A stretch of DNA of 64,000 nt from Cryptomeria japonica (lineage: Eukaryota; Streptophyta; Pinopsida; Cupressales; Cupressaceae): contig NC_081409.1 of the NCBI RefSeq assembly GCF_030272615.1, forward strand, positions 879,689,220 through 879,753,219. The letters run 5' to 3'. The number at the start of each line of letters is the position of its first letter. The stretch's first letter is position 1. Of this stretch, positions 1-13,220 are shown one piece after another. The position numbers and the translations under genes were made by a program. A model generated the notes under the pieces. That model searched no databases. It was not told the origin of the DNA and saw only the letters and a list, made by a program, of their open reading frames with translations.

Positions 1-1880
1 AAATTCTCCTCCTTGATTAGATCTCAAGCATTTTATTTCCTTGTCGGTTTCATTCTCTACCATTGCCTTGTATATCTTGAATCTTCCAAAAGCTTTTGAT
101 TTCTCCCTAAGAAAAGTAACCCAACACATTCTAGAATAATCATCAATTATTAGCATAAAGTATCTATCACCCTAAAGAATCCTTGTTCTTGCTGGACCAC
201 ATAAATCAATATGAATTAAATCAAGAATATTATTGGATTTCTCATAAATGCTCTTAAATGTTGTTCTAACTTGCTTTCCCATTTGACATTCCTTACATAT
301 CGGATTATGAGGTTTCACAATCTTAGGTAAATCCCTTACCGCCTTAGTTGAACTGATCTTTACAATGCAATCAAAATTCACATCACATAGTCTTTTATGC
401 CATAACCAACTTTTGTCAATGTGAGCAATCAAACATGTCTTATCACTGGTATTCAAATGAAAGATATTACCTTTATTCTGATTACTGGTTGCAATCTCCA
501 ATCCAGTTATGTTCATTATTTTGCATTTTCCATTCTTGAATTGTAATTGAAATCCTTTTTCCACTAACTGACCAACACTCAAAAGATTATGCTTTAAACC
601 TTCAACATAATAAACATTGTCAGTATTGTGCTTACCATCCAAAGATATAGTTCCTCTTCCTTTAATTAAACAAGCTTTGTCATCTCCAAATCTTACTAGA
701 CCTCCATGAATTTCTTGTAATGATAAGAATTTTCTTTTATCACCAGTCATATGACGCGAGCATCCACTATTAATGATCCATTCATCATTTTCTCTAAATT
801 TTGCTGCTAATCCCTGCTCTACCGGTTTGACAATAGGTTCTGGTTGATCTTCTTTTATTGCAACAAATGACCATCCACTATTTGTTGGATCTTCATCAGA
901 GTCATCTGTAACACCTTCATCTGCATAGTAACATGATTTATCTCTATTTTTCTTAAATATGTATCTTTGATATTCAGGGTTAGGTTTATATGTTCTTTTT
1001 GCTTCCTCTCTTAGTCTTGCATGTCTATCAGGACACCTAGACGCCATATGACCAACTTTATTGCAATTAAAACATTTGAAAGGTTCTTTACCTTCATACT
1101 TACTTCCCGCTGGACTTTTAGGCATCTTCCTTGCAAATAGTGCTTCAAGTTCTTCATTTTCTCTTCTGATATGTTTAAGTTATTTGCATAAAGTTCTTTC
1201 CAATCAGATTTGTCAGATGACGATGATGATGATGCTTTGAAAGCTATATCAGTTTTGACTATAGCAAGATGACCAAATTCTTCAAGCTCAAATGCTGAAA
1301 GTTTTCCAACCAAAGTATCTCTAGAAGCTGATGTATTAGGCATTGTTCTCAATTCATTAATAGCCATCACTTTCATTTTGTAAGCCGGTTGCAAAGCTCT
1401 TAAAAATTTAGAAACAATTTCATCTTCACTTAAAGATCCTCCACAACATTGTATTCCTAAAACAATTTCATCAACTCTTTCCATAAATGTAGAAATTCTT
1501 TCATCTTCTTTCATTTTTAAATTTTCATACCTGACCTAGTAACATTCCAATTTTGCAATCTTGATAGTGGCATCTCCTTCATTCAATGTTTCTAGCTTAT
1601 CCCAAATAGCTTTTGTAGTAGATCTGTATGATAATCCCATGATTTACTGATCTGATAATGCACTTAGAAGTGTTTCTCTTGCTTTGCAATCATTCTCCAA
1701 GTCTTTAGCCAATGTCGGTGGATGAGGGTTATTTGGAGTAGGACCAACATAGCCATTCTTTGTAACATCCCATATATCTCTTCCAATGCAATTCAGATGT
1801 GTTTCCATTCTGATCTTCCATATACCATAGTTAGTTCCATCAAGTTTAGGACTGTCCTTCCTAACAATTTTTGCTGCCAT
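1..1880 (-). pseudogene. Copia gag-pol, 5' half (gag, protease, start of integrase)
   Basis: This is the front part of a Ty1/Copia polyprotein on the minus strand; the rest lies beyond the left edge. From the ATG at 1880 the order is an N-terminal Gag domain (DGTNYGIWKIRM), a UBN2-type Gag middle region (about 1511-1290), one CCHC knuckle (CFNCNKVGHMASRC, about 1085-1040), a retropepsin-like site with DSG changed to NSG (WIINSGCSRHMTG, about 785-745), a GAG-pre-integrase segment (WLWHKRL) and the integrase start (HIDLCGPARTR). It is broken: TAA at 1644-1646 after SDQ, a frame change between gag and the knuckle near 1125-1011, and TAG at 172 where relatives have glutamine. The gag closely resembles that of the element at 55.5-56.8 kb. 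It is a decayed copy and not a working gene. Confidence 0.9.
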
Positions 1881-1923
1881 AGGATCTCCTCAAGCTATTA
1901 GGCTTCTGCAAAAAGAGGACTAA

Positions 1924-1935
1924 GCTATAATACCA
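1924..1935 (-). other. Degenerate primer-binding site (initiator tRNA-Met type)
   Basis: Directly inside the LTR the minus strand reads TGGTATTATAGC. The intact sites in this window read TGGTATCAGAGC, complementary to the 3' end of plant initiator tRNA-Met. Two changed bases agree with the decay of the rest of this element. Confidence 0.75.
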
Positions 1936-1937
1936 AT

Positions 1938-3065
1938 TGTTAGGAACCGGGAAGGACAACTGAGAGGGGCGGGTGAATCAATTGTCAATAAATTACAACC
2001 CAAAACCAATTAATCCAACTTAAAACTTAGTGCCGATAAAAAAAACTTAATACTGATAAAATAGATTAATAATTATAGTAGCACCGATATAACTTAATGC
2101 ATGAAACAAAAAGAGAAACAACATCCACAACACATGACACAAAGATTTTGATGTGGAAACCCTGTAAGGGGAAAAACCATGGTGGGAAACCTTACCCACA
2201 ATCAGATGATACTACTACAGATAGTAAGTGAATACAATAATGGGGTCTGCACATGCAGAAAGGCCAACTGCCTAGAGCTCACTGCTCAATAACAAAATAG
2301 GAGTCACATTGATTACAATTGGATGGTTAAATCCAATAAATTATGTACTGCTTCAAAATAGCATCTATAATGCTGGATTTAGTACCAGTTTAAACTTTGA
2401 CCATGAGTGCCAAACACCTTCATAACCTTCCCCTCAACCTTTAAATAATATCTACGTGATTCGCACAAGGATCTGCTCTTTACAATGATCTTCAATATTC
2501 GCACACACTCATTCACAATGATCTTCAAATAAGATCTTACAATTATTTATACAAAACCCTAAGACCTTATCATGAGGTTGGCTCACTAAAGATATTACAT
2601 TTAAATGAATTACAAATAAGCCTTGATGCGATACAGTATGTCGGCTCAATACATTTACACAATATCCAATCAATAAACCATTTCCAAAATGTGCTGTGTT
2701 GATCTAGAACATGATATCTTGTACCGATCCATAACATAGACCTATCTGCCGGTAAAGGCAAATATGTGAACCTGATTAGTCCAATAAAAAAACACCAAAT
2801 GTAAACATCCAATCCATGTCTTCAACATAACCAAATGATCTCCAGATGATAACAAGTCATCATCAAATTCCTGAGCTGCCAGTGAAACATATACCAGTGA
2901 CTGTGCATAAGCCAATATCCATGTCGGGACCACAATGTGTTGGTTCAACAAAAAACCAATATAACCAGAGTGCCAAATCAAGAATGTAGACCTCCAGAAA
3001 GATAAGTGTTGACATCAATGACAAAACCAATGCAACACATGATGAAGTCATCCATAATACCAACA
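1938..3065 (-). repeat. 5' LTR of the minus-strand Copia element at the left edge
   Basis: On the plus strand this LTR starts TGTTAGGAACC next to the primer-binding site and ends TACCAACA, so in its own direction it runs TGTTGGTA to CCTAACA. It is about 1.13 kb long. It shares the near-terminal block GTGTTGACATCAATGA with the LTR at 56901-58096, placing both in one family. Short reading frames inside it are LTR noise. Confidence 0.85.
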
Positions 3066-3298
3066 ACATCTCCCTCGAACTGGCACTAGTCATACTTTTC
3101 TGGGTTTTAGGATTATTTCAACATTCTTATTTCACCTTTTATATTTCATTTTCCAGTTTTTCTGCATTAGGAGTAGAATAGATTAGAATCAGTTTTCAAT
3201 GCAAGCAAAGTAACAAAAACTAAGGTTCAAGCCAGAATTTATAGTATATCTTACTTTTCCTTGGTATATTTTCATTGAAAGCATCTACTAAAACACTG
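3066..3298. other. Short unique spacer
   Basis: About 230 bp between two LTR elements. I see no reading frame, RNA gene or repeat in it. It is pre-insertion genomic DNA continuous with 29914 onward if element B is removed. Confidence 0.6.
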
Positions 3299-3303
3299 CA
3301 ATG

Positions 3304-3745
3304 TGTTGGTATTTTGATGATAATTAGTTATGATTGTCATTTATAGACACTTATTAATGTATGCATTATTCTCAATTGGTAGTTGTTCCAACTGGTATTG
3401 CATGTCATTAAATGTATAGTCTTTGTTTGTTGAAAACTATCGATGTTTTGCAAAAAGATGGTTACCAGTCAAAGCATGACCGAAGACCCCAAGTGGTATG
3501 AAGATCTCAAAGAGGAATGGAGACCCCGAGTGACAGTTAATCTTTTGATTGGAACACTATGTCCCAGCTTTCCAGTCTTCCCTTGTCAACCGATAATCGA
3601 TATACTTTGTTAACCGGTATAATTGTAATGTGTGATGAGTTATCATCCACCGACACTTTGGCGGTGTTTCTGTGTCATGTTACCAAATGTGTCTAGATGC
3701 ACTGTACCTAAGAAATTGTAGTCTAATCTTATTGGACCGACATGA
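3304..3745 (+). repeat. 5' LTR of element B, piece 1 of 3
   Basis: Matches the first 446 bp of the 3' LTR at 28778-29223, beginning TGTTGGTATTTTG and breaking at GACATGA, where the TIR element is inserted. Removing the insertions gives three pieces of 442, 27 and 660 bp, together 1129 bp, against 1131 bp for the 3' LTR. Confidence 0.92.
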
Positions 3746-4960
3746 GGGTATGTGCAGGATCATGGTGTGCAAAAACAGGCCCTTAAGTGGCAATGCAATT
3801 TCAAAAAATCAGAGTTATGCGACTTAACATGAAAAATTGAATAAGTTATGAACATTATTTTAAAAATATGTAAGAAGAGAATCTATAGAAAATTGAATGT
3901 AGTTTCTAAGCTACTAGTTGTTTTTTGAAAAAAAAAAATCCTATTCGATGAAAATTTCAAATTTCAATGCAGTGGTACACAAATTTTAGGAAAAAGATAA
4001 GTAGGTGTATGTCTGACCACCCTAATAACAATCAAATCATAATATTTTTTTTCAAGATTTATAATATAAGTATTAGACTCATGACCAAATGTGCAACATA
4101 TTTTTTTATAATTTTTTATAAAGTAAATAATTATATATGAATTTTTTACTACATCTTTTCAGAAATTTAGAAACTCCTACTTCTGACCACCTTAACTTGG
4201 TCAAAACCTTATGAAATTCAATTTTTAAATTTTTTTCCCTATAGCAGATGAAGCATAGGATGCAACGCATATTTCAGATTCAAAACATGCTATGCGGTTT
4301 GAAAGTTATGAGTATTTTTCAATCAGTCTATCAATTAGGAGTTTTGTCAGAATTCAATTAGAAAATAAATAATAATTATGTATTAAAGTCAAAATAGACA
4401 AGCCTTATATTGTTGAAAAGTTGAGAACGTCCTTAAAAAACCCTTTTCATTTTATCAATTTTGGCTATAAAAAAACTCATCAGCCACCAGTGTAAAGTCT
4501 GGAAAATCAAGGAATACTGAAAAACACGTTTTTTCAGTTGACTTTCCAGGCTTGTCACTTCCAAGCCAAATTCCAAAGCAAACCCAAACCAAAATATGGA
4601 GGGAAAAATTTATGTTTTAAAATTGGATATCCGATTTTTGAAAAAAATAAAATAATTTTTTTAGTAAATTGGGCATAACTTTTGTGTTTTATATCGAAAT
4701 TTTAATTTTTTTACAAGCATTGGAAAGATAATTAAGAGCTCTATGATATGGAATAGGTATATTTTCAATTATTTGTTTTAAAAAATAATTATAGTTCATT
4801 TAAATTCATCCTTCATTTTTAAAACATAAAAAACTCATGACTTTTTCATATGATTTCCCTATTGCATGAATTTTTGTAACAATCATCTCAAAATAAACTA
4901 AATAAGTAATTAATTAATAATAGAAAATTTATGAATTTCATTGAGTTCGATAAATTTTGA
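3746..4960. repeat. Left inverted arm of the TIR element
   Basis: Begins GGGTATGTGC and contains TTGGATATCCGATTT near 4625, GGGCATAACTTTTG near 4670 and ACAAGCATTGGAAAG near 4715. Each of these recurs in reverse complement in the right arm (19690-20273). The stretch 3770-4500 has little visible counterpart on the right, so this arm is longer by about 600 bp. No gene is visible. Confidence 0.8.
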
Positions 4961-5624
4961 TAAACCATGTTATCTATGTTTGTTCCTTTCTCCACCTCTC
5001 TCTCCTAAATCTATCACTCCACCTATTTGTTTCTTCCTCCCTCTCTTTTGTCCATATTTATACATCTCTCTCTAGACCTATATCTCTAACTATCAATGAA
5101 TACCTCATTAAATATCTCAAGTTCTACAAGGTGCTTATATTTATACCTCTTCATAATTTCCTCCTCTATGTCACTCTCTCTTCCCTAAGATCTAGACTAG
5201 TCTCTCTGCATTTCCTTCTCATCTCTAGCAACAAAATTCAGAGGGGACAAGGAGAGGTGTAGGGAAGTATCAAAAAAAGGAGAGGGGGAGAGAGGTGAGA
5301 AGGAGAGATTAATTAGGGGGAAGAGAGAGTGTGTGAGAGAGATATATAGGTAATTAGGTGGAAGGCGAAGAGAGAGAGGAAGGGGGTGATTGGGGTAAAG
5401 AGAGAATGAGAGGGAGAGCTTGAGATTATTAAGGGGTAGGAGGAGAGGGGGAGAGGGGAAATTATCAACAAAGAGAGAAGAGAGATGGGGATAGAGGTGA
5501 AGAGAGACATAGAGAGTAATTAGGGGGTGGGTAGAGGGGGAGATGGAAGTATCTATAAACCCATAGTAGGAGAGAGGTGATTGAGGGTAATTGAGGGAAA
5601 GAAATAATGTGAGAGAGAATATGG
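4961..5624. repeat. Low-complexity pyrimidine then purine tract
   Basis: CT-rich sequence to about 5250, then GA-rich (GAGAGAG runs) to about 5620. It is the left counterpart of the GA-rich tract at 18660-19690. The serine/leucine-rich frames here are composition artefacts. Confidence 0.85.
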
Positions 5625-7407
5625 TGTCCTAAAGGGTCATATGGCGTCTCATGAACCTTTAGGACACCATATGATGTTGTTATAAGTCTTATGGTGTCAT
5701 AAGGGGTCATATGGTGTTCTATGAGCCTTTAGGACACCATATGGTGTCATTAGGGGTCGTATGGTGTGTTAAGGGGTCATATGGTATCCTATGACCCCTT
5801 AGGACACCATATGACCCCTTAGGTATTGTTAGGGGTCATATTGTGTCCGAATATGTCATATGGTGTCATTGGGGGTTGTATGGTGTGCTGAGGGGTCATA
5901 TTATGTCCCAAGGGGTCACAAGACATCGTATGACCCCTTAGACACTATATGATCCATTAGGTTTTGTTAGGGCTCATATTATGTCCTAAGAGGTCATATG
6001 GTGTCCCATGACCCTTTAGGACACCATATGACCCCTTAGGACATCATATGGTGTTGTTATGGGTCTTATGGTGACCTAAGAGGTCATATGGTGTTCTATA
6101 ACCCCTTAGGACACCATATGACCCCTTCAGGGGTCTTATTGTGTCCTAATGGGTCATATGGTGTCGTATGACCCCTTAGGACACCGTGTGCTTGGGAGAC
6201 TATATGGTGCTATGGGTCATATGGTGTCCTATGACCCCTTAGGTGTCATTACGGTTTATTTTATGTCCTAAGGGGTCATACGGTGTCCTATGACCCCTTA
6301 GGACAATATATGACATCGTTAGGGGTCATATTATGTCCTAAGGGGTCATATTGTGTCTTATGACTCCTTAGAACACCACATGGTGTTGTTATGGGTCGTA
6401 TGGTGTTCTAAGGGGTCATATGGTGCTCTATGACCCTTTAGGACACCATTTTTATGTTGTTATGGGTCGTATGGTCTCCTAAGGGGTCATATGGTGTCCT
6501 ATGACCCCTTAGGACACCATATGGTTTCATTATGTGTTGTATGGTTTCCTATGGGGTCATATGGTGTTCTATGACCCCTTAGGACATCATATGGTGTAAT
6601 TAAGGGTCGTATGGTGTGCTAAGGGGTCATATGGTGTCCTATGATCCTTTAGAACACCATATGACCCCTTAGGTATCGTTAGGCATCATTTTTTGTAGTT
6701 AGGGGTCATATGATGTCCTATGACCCCTTAGGACACAATATGACCCCTTAGGTGTTGTTAGGAATCATATTGTGTCCTAACGGGTCATATAGTGTCCTAC
6801 GAGCCCTTAGGACACCATATGGTGTTGTTTGGGATTGTATGGTGTGCTAAGGGGTCATATTGTGTTCTAAAGATTCCTAGGACATCATATAACCTCTTAG
6901 GACACCATATGACCCCTTAGTTATCGTTAGGGGTCATATTGTGTCCTAAGGGGTCATATGGTGTCTCATGACACCATATGACCCCTTAGAACACCATATC
7001 ATGTCATTATGGATCTTCTTGTGTTATAAGGGGTCATACCGTGTTCTAAGGGGTCATATGGTTTTATATGACCCCTTAGGATACCATATAACCCCTTAGG
7101 ACACCATATGGTGTCGTAAAGGGTCGTATGGTGTTCTAAGGGGTCATATGGTGTTCTATGGGGTCATATGGTTTTGTATGACTCCTTAGGACACTATATA
7201 ACATCGTTAGGGGTCATATTATGCCCTAGGGGGTTATATTGTGTCTTATGATCCCTTAGGACACCACATGGTGTTTTTATGGGTCGTATGGTGTTCTAAG
7301 GGGTCATATGGTGTTCTATGACCCTCTAGGACATCATATTATGTTGTTATGGGTTGTATGGTCTCCTAAGGGGTCATATAGTGTCCTATAACCCCTTAGG
7401 ACACCAT
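5625..7407. repeat. 20-bp satellite in alternating orientation, block 1
   Basis: Repeats of AAGGGGTCATATGGTGTCCT and its exact complement AGGACACCATATGACCCCTT, joined by short linkers such as CGTTAGGGGTC. Because both orientations alternate, neighbouring monomers form quasi-palindromes that could fold into hairpins. Monomers differ by scattered substitutions. Element A interrupts the array after the target ATGGT at 7408-7412. Confidence 0.9.
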
Positions 7408-7412
7408 ATGGT

Positions 7413-8292
7413 TGTTGGCATATGGACACTCCAATGAGGCATTGTGTGTGATTGAAGGTTTTGTCATTGATGGCAACCTTACAATCCTATGGCACCGGCA
7501 AGACATTATACCAGCAAAAGCATTACACAAGCAACCTTGCAATCCTATGGCACCAACAAGACATTATACCAGCAAAGCATTATTCAAACAAGACAGTACA
7601 TGAGCATCAACAAGATCAATCTACACGGGCACCGACACAGAAGATGTACATCGACACAGAAGGAAATATGTATACCGAAACTGACGCCGAAAGGATTTTT
7701 GATACGTAATATTTTGTTTATTATTATAAGCCGCCTTGGAAAATTGTAAAATGACTCTTGTATATAAAAGAGATCATTGTAGTCATTTGTAGTATATGGA
7801 TAGGAAGCAAAAAAAAATTATAAGGCAGACCTAATGTGCGAATTATAGGTCAAGGGTATATGTAAAGAACAGAGCAAGAACCGGTACTGAATCTGGCATT
7901 GAAGATGCTATTGTAAAGAAGTACAGATCATTGGATTTGCATAATCCTCATTGTAAGTTAGTGTGACTTCTTATTGAGCAGTGTGCTCTAGGCAGTTGGC
8001 CTTCCTGCATGTGCAGGCCCCTATTGTAAGTAATATTCTCTTATTGGCCAGTAAGTGAATATTGTGGGTCACAAATCCCACCGAGGTTTTTCCCACACCA
8101 GGTTTTCTCATTAAACATCTTGTGTTATGGTGTTCTTTTCATGTGGATGTTTTTGATTCTGTTATTTACATTAATTCTTGCATATCGGTATACTGTTACT
8201 TTATGTTCTGCATATTCAGTTTTAAGAAAATTACATTACCGGTCAGATACTGATTCACCCCCCCCCTCTCAGTATCTATGGGAACCCTAACA
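7413..8292 (+). repeat. 5' LTR of element A
   Basis: Starts TGTTGGCATATGG and ends GGAACCCTAACA. Contains a TATA-like box TATATAAAAG at 7761-7770 and 58-bp repeats near its start (from 7473 and 7531). Small open frames here are LTR sequence and not genes. Confidence 0.92.
7761..7770 (+). promoter_or_regulatory. LTR TATA box, element A
   Basis: TATATAAAAG about 350 bp into the LTR; the same box is at 13579-13588 in the 3' LTR and at about 31020 in element C. The position suits a U3/R promoter. Activity is inferred. Confidence 0.55.
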
Positions 8293-8295
8293 ATT

Positions 8296-8307
8296 GGTAT
8301 CAGAGCT
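8296..8307 (+). other. Primer-binding site of element A
   Basis: TGGTATCAGAGC three bases after the LTR end, complementary to initiator tRNA-Met, the usual Copia primer in plants. Confidence 0.85.
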
Positions 8308-8363
8308 TGGTCCTCTATTTTCAGAAGCCTAACAGCTTGAGGAAGATCTTGACACTGGTAAAG

Positions 8364-9522
8364 ATGGAAAATCTGATGAAGCAACTTGAAGGAGCTCTTA
8401 CTGACTATGATGCAGAGAAGTTGAAAAATATCAAATTAGAAGATGATTTAAAAGTAGCTTAGGACATTATTCAGGCACTTCAAGAAAATCTTACTATTAC
8501 AAGAAATAAGAGAAGAGAACTTTGTGAAAAATTGCAAAATGAGAATGATGAAAAGGAATCACTAAATGATATGATAAGCAAATTGAAACAAGAGATCATA
8601 ACAACAAAAAATGAAATGCAGGATATGACTATGAGATTTTGCAAAGAGATTGAGGACAGAAAGAAGAATGAAGAAGAATTGACCAGAAGACTAAGTGATG
8701 CAGCAAATGAGAACACAAGACTTAGCTATGAAAATGACATGTTGAAGACAGATGTGATGCATACTTAGAATGACTCAAATGAACTAATGAGAGAAAAAGA
8801 AATCTTGGAAAGGGAATTGGAAACTGCAAATCAACACAAAGAAATATTCAAGAAAAGCTCAGAAGAACTTGGTACCTTATTGAAGAATCAAAAACCCAAA
8901 GGTGACACTTCTGGAATTGGATTTGAAGTTGGAGAAAGCTCCGAATACTGCAAATATCCAGGATCATAGCAAACCAGTAAGACCTTCTAATACTTACAAA
9001 TTCAATGGAAAATGCTTTAACTGTAATAAATATGGTCATAGGGCAAATGAATGTAGATCTAGGAATTATCAAAACATCAATCCTCCCACCGGTCAATGCT
9101 CCAAATGCAACAAAATTGGTCATAACTCTGAAAATTGCAGAATGAATGTAAGATGTTATGTTTGTGGAAGATTTGGTCATTTATCAAATAAATGCAGAAC
9201 ACAAACCGGCATAGGTTATGAGAAAGCTATTTAGAAAAATAATGTAACTTGTTATGCATGTAACAAGATTGGTCATATTGCTAAAGTTTGTAGAAGTAAA
9301 GGTACACTGGTAGACAACAAAAGTATTAGTTTGAAAGGTAAAGAAAAGGTTGAAGAGGTTAAGCAAGAATTTTCAAAACAATGGATTAGATAAGGTGATC
9401 TAAATATTGGGGATACTCCTCCACTGGTAGAACCAACTAATGCTCCACCGGCAGGACAATATGATACTCCACCGGCAGGACAGAGCAATGCTCCACTGGT
9501 AGGATGTTCTTCATCAAATTGA
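8364..9522 (+). pseudogene. ORF1 of element A: coiled-coil, zinc-knuckle Gag-like protein
   Basis: The ATG at 8364 begins MENLMKQLEGAL, shared with element C. The first two thirds are charged and heptad-like (coiled coil). A GIGFEVGESS motif follows, then four CCHC knuckles between about 9013 and 9291 (for example CFNCNKYGHRANEC and CYACNKIGHIAKVC), then a proline-rich tail to TGA at 9520-9522. CCHC knuckles bind nucleic acid in retroelement Gag proteins, so RNA packaging is the likely role. There is no UBN2 capsid-type domain in front, unlike full Copia Gag. It is broken by TAG at 8460, 8766 and 9232 (element C has CAG at these places), by an extra base near 8943 that shifts the frame, and by TAA near 9393. 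Confidence 0.85.
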
Positions 9523-9828
9523 AGAAAATTATCTTGAGGGGTTGGCAATCTAATGACACATGTGCTATTATTCCCTCGGTTAGAGAAAAGAAGTTGAAAA
9601 TCATTCATTACCAGCAAATAAAGTTAAGCTAATACATTACCAGCAGGCAATTAATGTGGTAGGTAGCATAAAAGACTTTATAAAATAAGGTTTTTGGCTC
9701 CATTTCATTTCACCATGAATTCAAACTTTCAGAGAGCGTGAAGATTTCCGAGCTAAGGCATTCCGAGCAAAGAGGCAAAGTACTTCAGCAATCAATCCAT
9801 CCAAAGGCAGAAAAAGGTATTTATCATC

Positions 9829-12800
9829 ATGGCATCCTCCTCCACACTTGAATTCATAGAAAACCCTACAGTAGTCGAGGTTATAAAATGACCTAGGCCT
9901 GTGTTTCAGCTAGTTCCTGAGGTAGCTAAGAAAGATGACAACACAGGTGCTTTTTCAAAAATTCCAAAAGGTGTTGTTTATGCAGAAGAACCTAGAATGT
10001 ATATTCATTGCAACATAGAGGAATTAGGTGATGAAGAAATCAAAAACCTGTATAAGTTTGTTATATGTGACAACTCTGGGAATGTGAAACCTGAACATAA
10101 AATTGTTGAAACCCTAGGATTCACTGAAATCCTCTGCATTCCTGAATTTCCCAAGGAAGTGGTTAGGATAGTTTTAAGCAGGGTACATGGTTCATTCTTT
10201 TCACTTGACTCAGTGCATAAAATTACAAAGGAAGCTATGAAAGCAGTAATAGGGTTACCCTCCACCAGTAGCAGACCTGACAAAACCAAGAAGGTTTCCA
10301 ATGACTTGGTAACAAACTTAACTGGTGCAACATCCGACAAGAGATCATTAAGGGTTAATGATGTGACCGATACAAATGTTAGATTTGTTATCATGATTCT
10401 AGGTTACAAAGCAACTCATGCTAATAGGCTTAACTCAGTTTCTAGTTTATGCATAAAGAGTGCTTATGACATGGTTAAGGACAATGTAAAAATTGATATC
10501 TGTGAATGGTTAAAGGATGAGTTAATTGACAATTTAGCAAAAATTAAGAAGGATAAGAAAGGAACCTTTAGATTTGGAAATTTACTTGTATGCTTAATGC
10601 TACACATAACCAAACAAGCTCCCGGTATAGGCAACAAGGACTTTGGATTTGACCTACCGGTAGGAAAACAATTGTTTGACTTATTCAACAACATGGGTGA
10701 AAACATAGAAAATAATATCAATGAGTATTTTCAAGCACTAAAGATCAGAATGAATAAAAGAATCAGACTATCACAAGAAATTGTCAACAAATACAAGGAT
10801 GATATATGTTTTGTAATAAAAAAGGATGAGATCTGGATGGAAGCAGTCATCCCAAGGACTGTCTGGGTAACAGAGATGGGGTATGAAACAGATGACCACA
10901 TAGTGGAAACTTATGCCAAAGCACTTCTGGAAGCCCCCAATGAATCAAAGGAAGAAGTATTTGGTAGTGCTGAGACCATCAAAAGTCAAATTCAATCTAA
11001 AAAGAGAGTGAAAAAGGTTGAGGCATTTGTGAGAAAAGGAACCAGACAAGCAAAAGCCATAAAGGAAGATGTATTAAAGAAAACCGGCATAACAGAAGAT
11101 GAGTTGACAGCCCAACAACCTGAAACTCATCTATCACCGGTAGATACATCCTCAGAAGGAGATATGCCGGCAACTTTCAAAAGAGTTGTTAGGAAAAGAG
11201 ACCCCTAACCAGTAACAACTCCTTCACCTAGAAGGACAAGACAGAAGTAACAAGCCGTGAGATCTCCAGTCAAGAAAGCCACACCTAAGAAGAAGCTGAC
11301 CCCCCAAAAGAAGAAGAAGACAAACACTGACTTGGCCCCTCCTGACATATTACTAAATAAGATCATAGAGGAAGGAAAATTGAAAAACATAGGGAAAATC
11401 TATGACACCCTATCAGATGATGAGAAAGGACAAGTTGAGAAGAGTGTTATATTGCATATGGACATGTATAAAAAGTTTTTGTTGCAAGTCCTAAATGAAA
11501 TTCCTAATGAACTATACAAAAGACTTGAGGCCAGAAGGCAAGGAATAATTGAATTGGATAAGAAAATTAAAATAGAAAAATTACTTGCAGTTTACTCGGT
11601 TAACTCACCTAAGGAAATTGATGATCTGATAGCTCAGGCCAACCGGACAGTTTTCTCCATTGGTCACTGGCAAATTTCACTAATGGGAGGTAGAGTTACT
11701 GAAGTTTCAGAGGAAACAGAAAATGGTTGGGATACATTCTTGGTTGAAAAAGAAAAACAAGAAGAATATAGGAATCCCAAGCCCATTCTGGTATATCAGA
11801 AGGACACTGATAAAGGGAAAGGTAAAGTTGGTGGACCACCAAGTATCAAAATTAGAGACAACTTACCCCCACCTCCTTTAAATACTCCACTGGTAAAAAA
11901 AACAACTGCAGAAGATCAACCGGCAGCTGAGAGCATGGACACAGAGGATAATAATCCTAATCCTGAAGTCCTATATACTGTAAATGTTGATACTCAGAAA
12001 ATCAACATAGTGGTAGATAAGGATACAACAGATAAATCAGGAAACAAAGAGCAACTGGTAGCAGATTTAGAGAAAAAGATGGAATCTGGAACACAAACAG
12101 AGAAACCAACAGAGCTAAAGGCTCCAGAACAGATGCCACCGGTAAGAAATGATGTAGGAAAACCAATGCTTAAAGAGATGGAGACACAAACAGACCTACC
12201 AGAGGTCAATACTAGCATGGTCACTTCCATCGGCACTCAGTTTGTTGGGTCACCATCAAATGTAATAGAGGTATTGCTTGAATCTATCAAGAAAATAACT
12301 GATTATAGCTCACAAGCTTATAAAGCGATAGATGATTCAATTCCTGTTTTGAAATCAATAGCTCCAAATTGTAATATAGCCAACAAAGATTCTTTAGGCC
12401 AGTTGGATACACTTTGTAAATATATTTCTGGAAATTTCGAGCAAACAAAGGTAGAATCTATAAAGGAAAGTGTAGAAAAAGAGAACAGAGATTCTTTGAG
12501 GAAGGAATAAAGAAGTGTAACAGGGAATTTGACACACTTCTACCAAAACTGTGCAATTTATTGAAAGAGCACAAAACTCTGTACAAAGACACCTGTAAGA
12601 TAAACTTTTTGACCATAGATGTAGACAAAAAGATGAGAAAGGTACAGGATGAGATAAATAAACTTGCAGATAATTTTGTTAACTCACCTGATGCATTATC
12701 AGTTTTTGAGGAAAAGATAACAAATTTTGAGGAAGAATTGCTGAAATTAGAAAGAGAGAAAGAGAAAATAATAAACAAGGCAAAATTCTTGAGATCTAAA

Positions 12801-13016
12801 CTAAGTCCAAGATTGGACTATTTAGCATCTCTGCAGAAGGAAATCTCAGAGGCACTAACACAGGGAAACAAAACACTGGCAGAGCACTTGCAACATCTCA
12901 CCAGTACAGTATACAGAACTGAGACAACAATAAAAGACAACAAGAAGTTTATGGATGGTATAAACTTAATTTTGGGAGATATTCTTCAGATAATAACTAC
13001 CCAACTACAAGGTTGA
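9829..13016 (+). pseudogene. ORF2 of element A: large conserved protein of unknown function
   Basis: A single ancestral frame of roughly 1,060 codons begins at ATG 9829 (MASSSTLEFIENP) and ends TGA 13014-13016. Residues about 25-400 are a globular-looking region well conserved in element C and recognisable in B (motifs IVLSRVHG, VTGLP/VIGLP, ICEWLKDELIDNL, FRFGNLLVCLMLH). It is followed by a basic linker (RRTRQKK, KKATPKKK), a charged middle region and a C-terminal coiled coil. I do not recognise a catalytic motif. Some resemblance in style to plant proteins annotated as putative transposon or plant mobile domain is only an impression. Breaks: TGA 9889, TAA 11206, TAA near 11246, and a lost base near 12490 moving the last 170 codons to another frame. 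There is no pol signature anywhere in it. Confidence 0.75.
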
Positions 13017-13064
13017 GGTTATGAATTGGTACAACTACAAAATCTACTAACCTTTGTCATTGAT

Positions 13065-13080
13065 GCCAAAGGGGGAGTAG
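13065..13080 (+). other. Upstream purine tract of element A
   Basis: GCCAAAGGGGGAGTAG, a near copy of the true polypurine tract 141 bp downstream. The same doubled arrangement is present in C (36373), D (53951) and, less exactly, B (28624). Confidence 0.6.
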
Positions 13081-13205
13081 TAGATGAGAAAATTCAAAAC
13101 ACAGGGATCACATGCTCAGGGGGAGCTCTCACATTCTTGGTAACATTTTTGGTCTACACATTTTTGGATATCTTTTTGAAATTTCTCATGAGTGTTGCCA
13201 TCAAT

Positions 13206-13220
13206 GCCAAAGGGGGAGAT
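13206..13220 (+). other. Polypurine tract of element A
   Basis: GCCAAAGGGGGAGAT directly abuts the 3' LTR start and is the expected primer for plus-strand DNA synthesis. Confidence 0.85.

Noticed and set aside
4957-5710. Hydrophobic frames on both strands near the left purine/pyrimidine tract
   Set aside because: Composition artefacts of CT/GA repeats and the first satellite monomers.
7412-7749. Three overlapping small plus-strand frames in the LTR of A, and similar ones at 13112-13527
   Set aside because: They are frames of the 58-bp U3 repeat, upstream of or at the TATA box, with no conservation in C.
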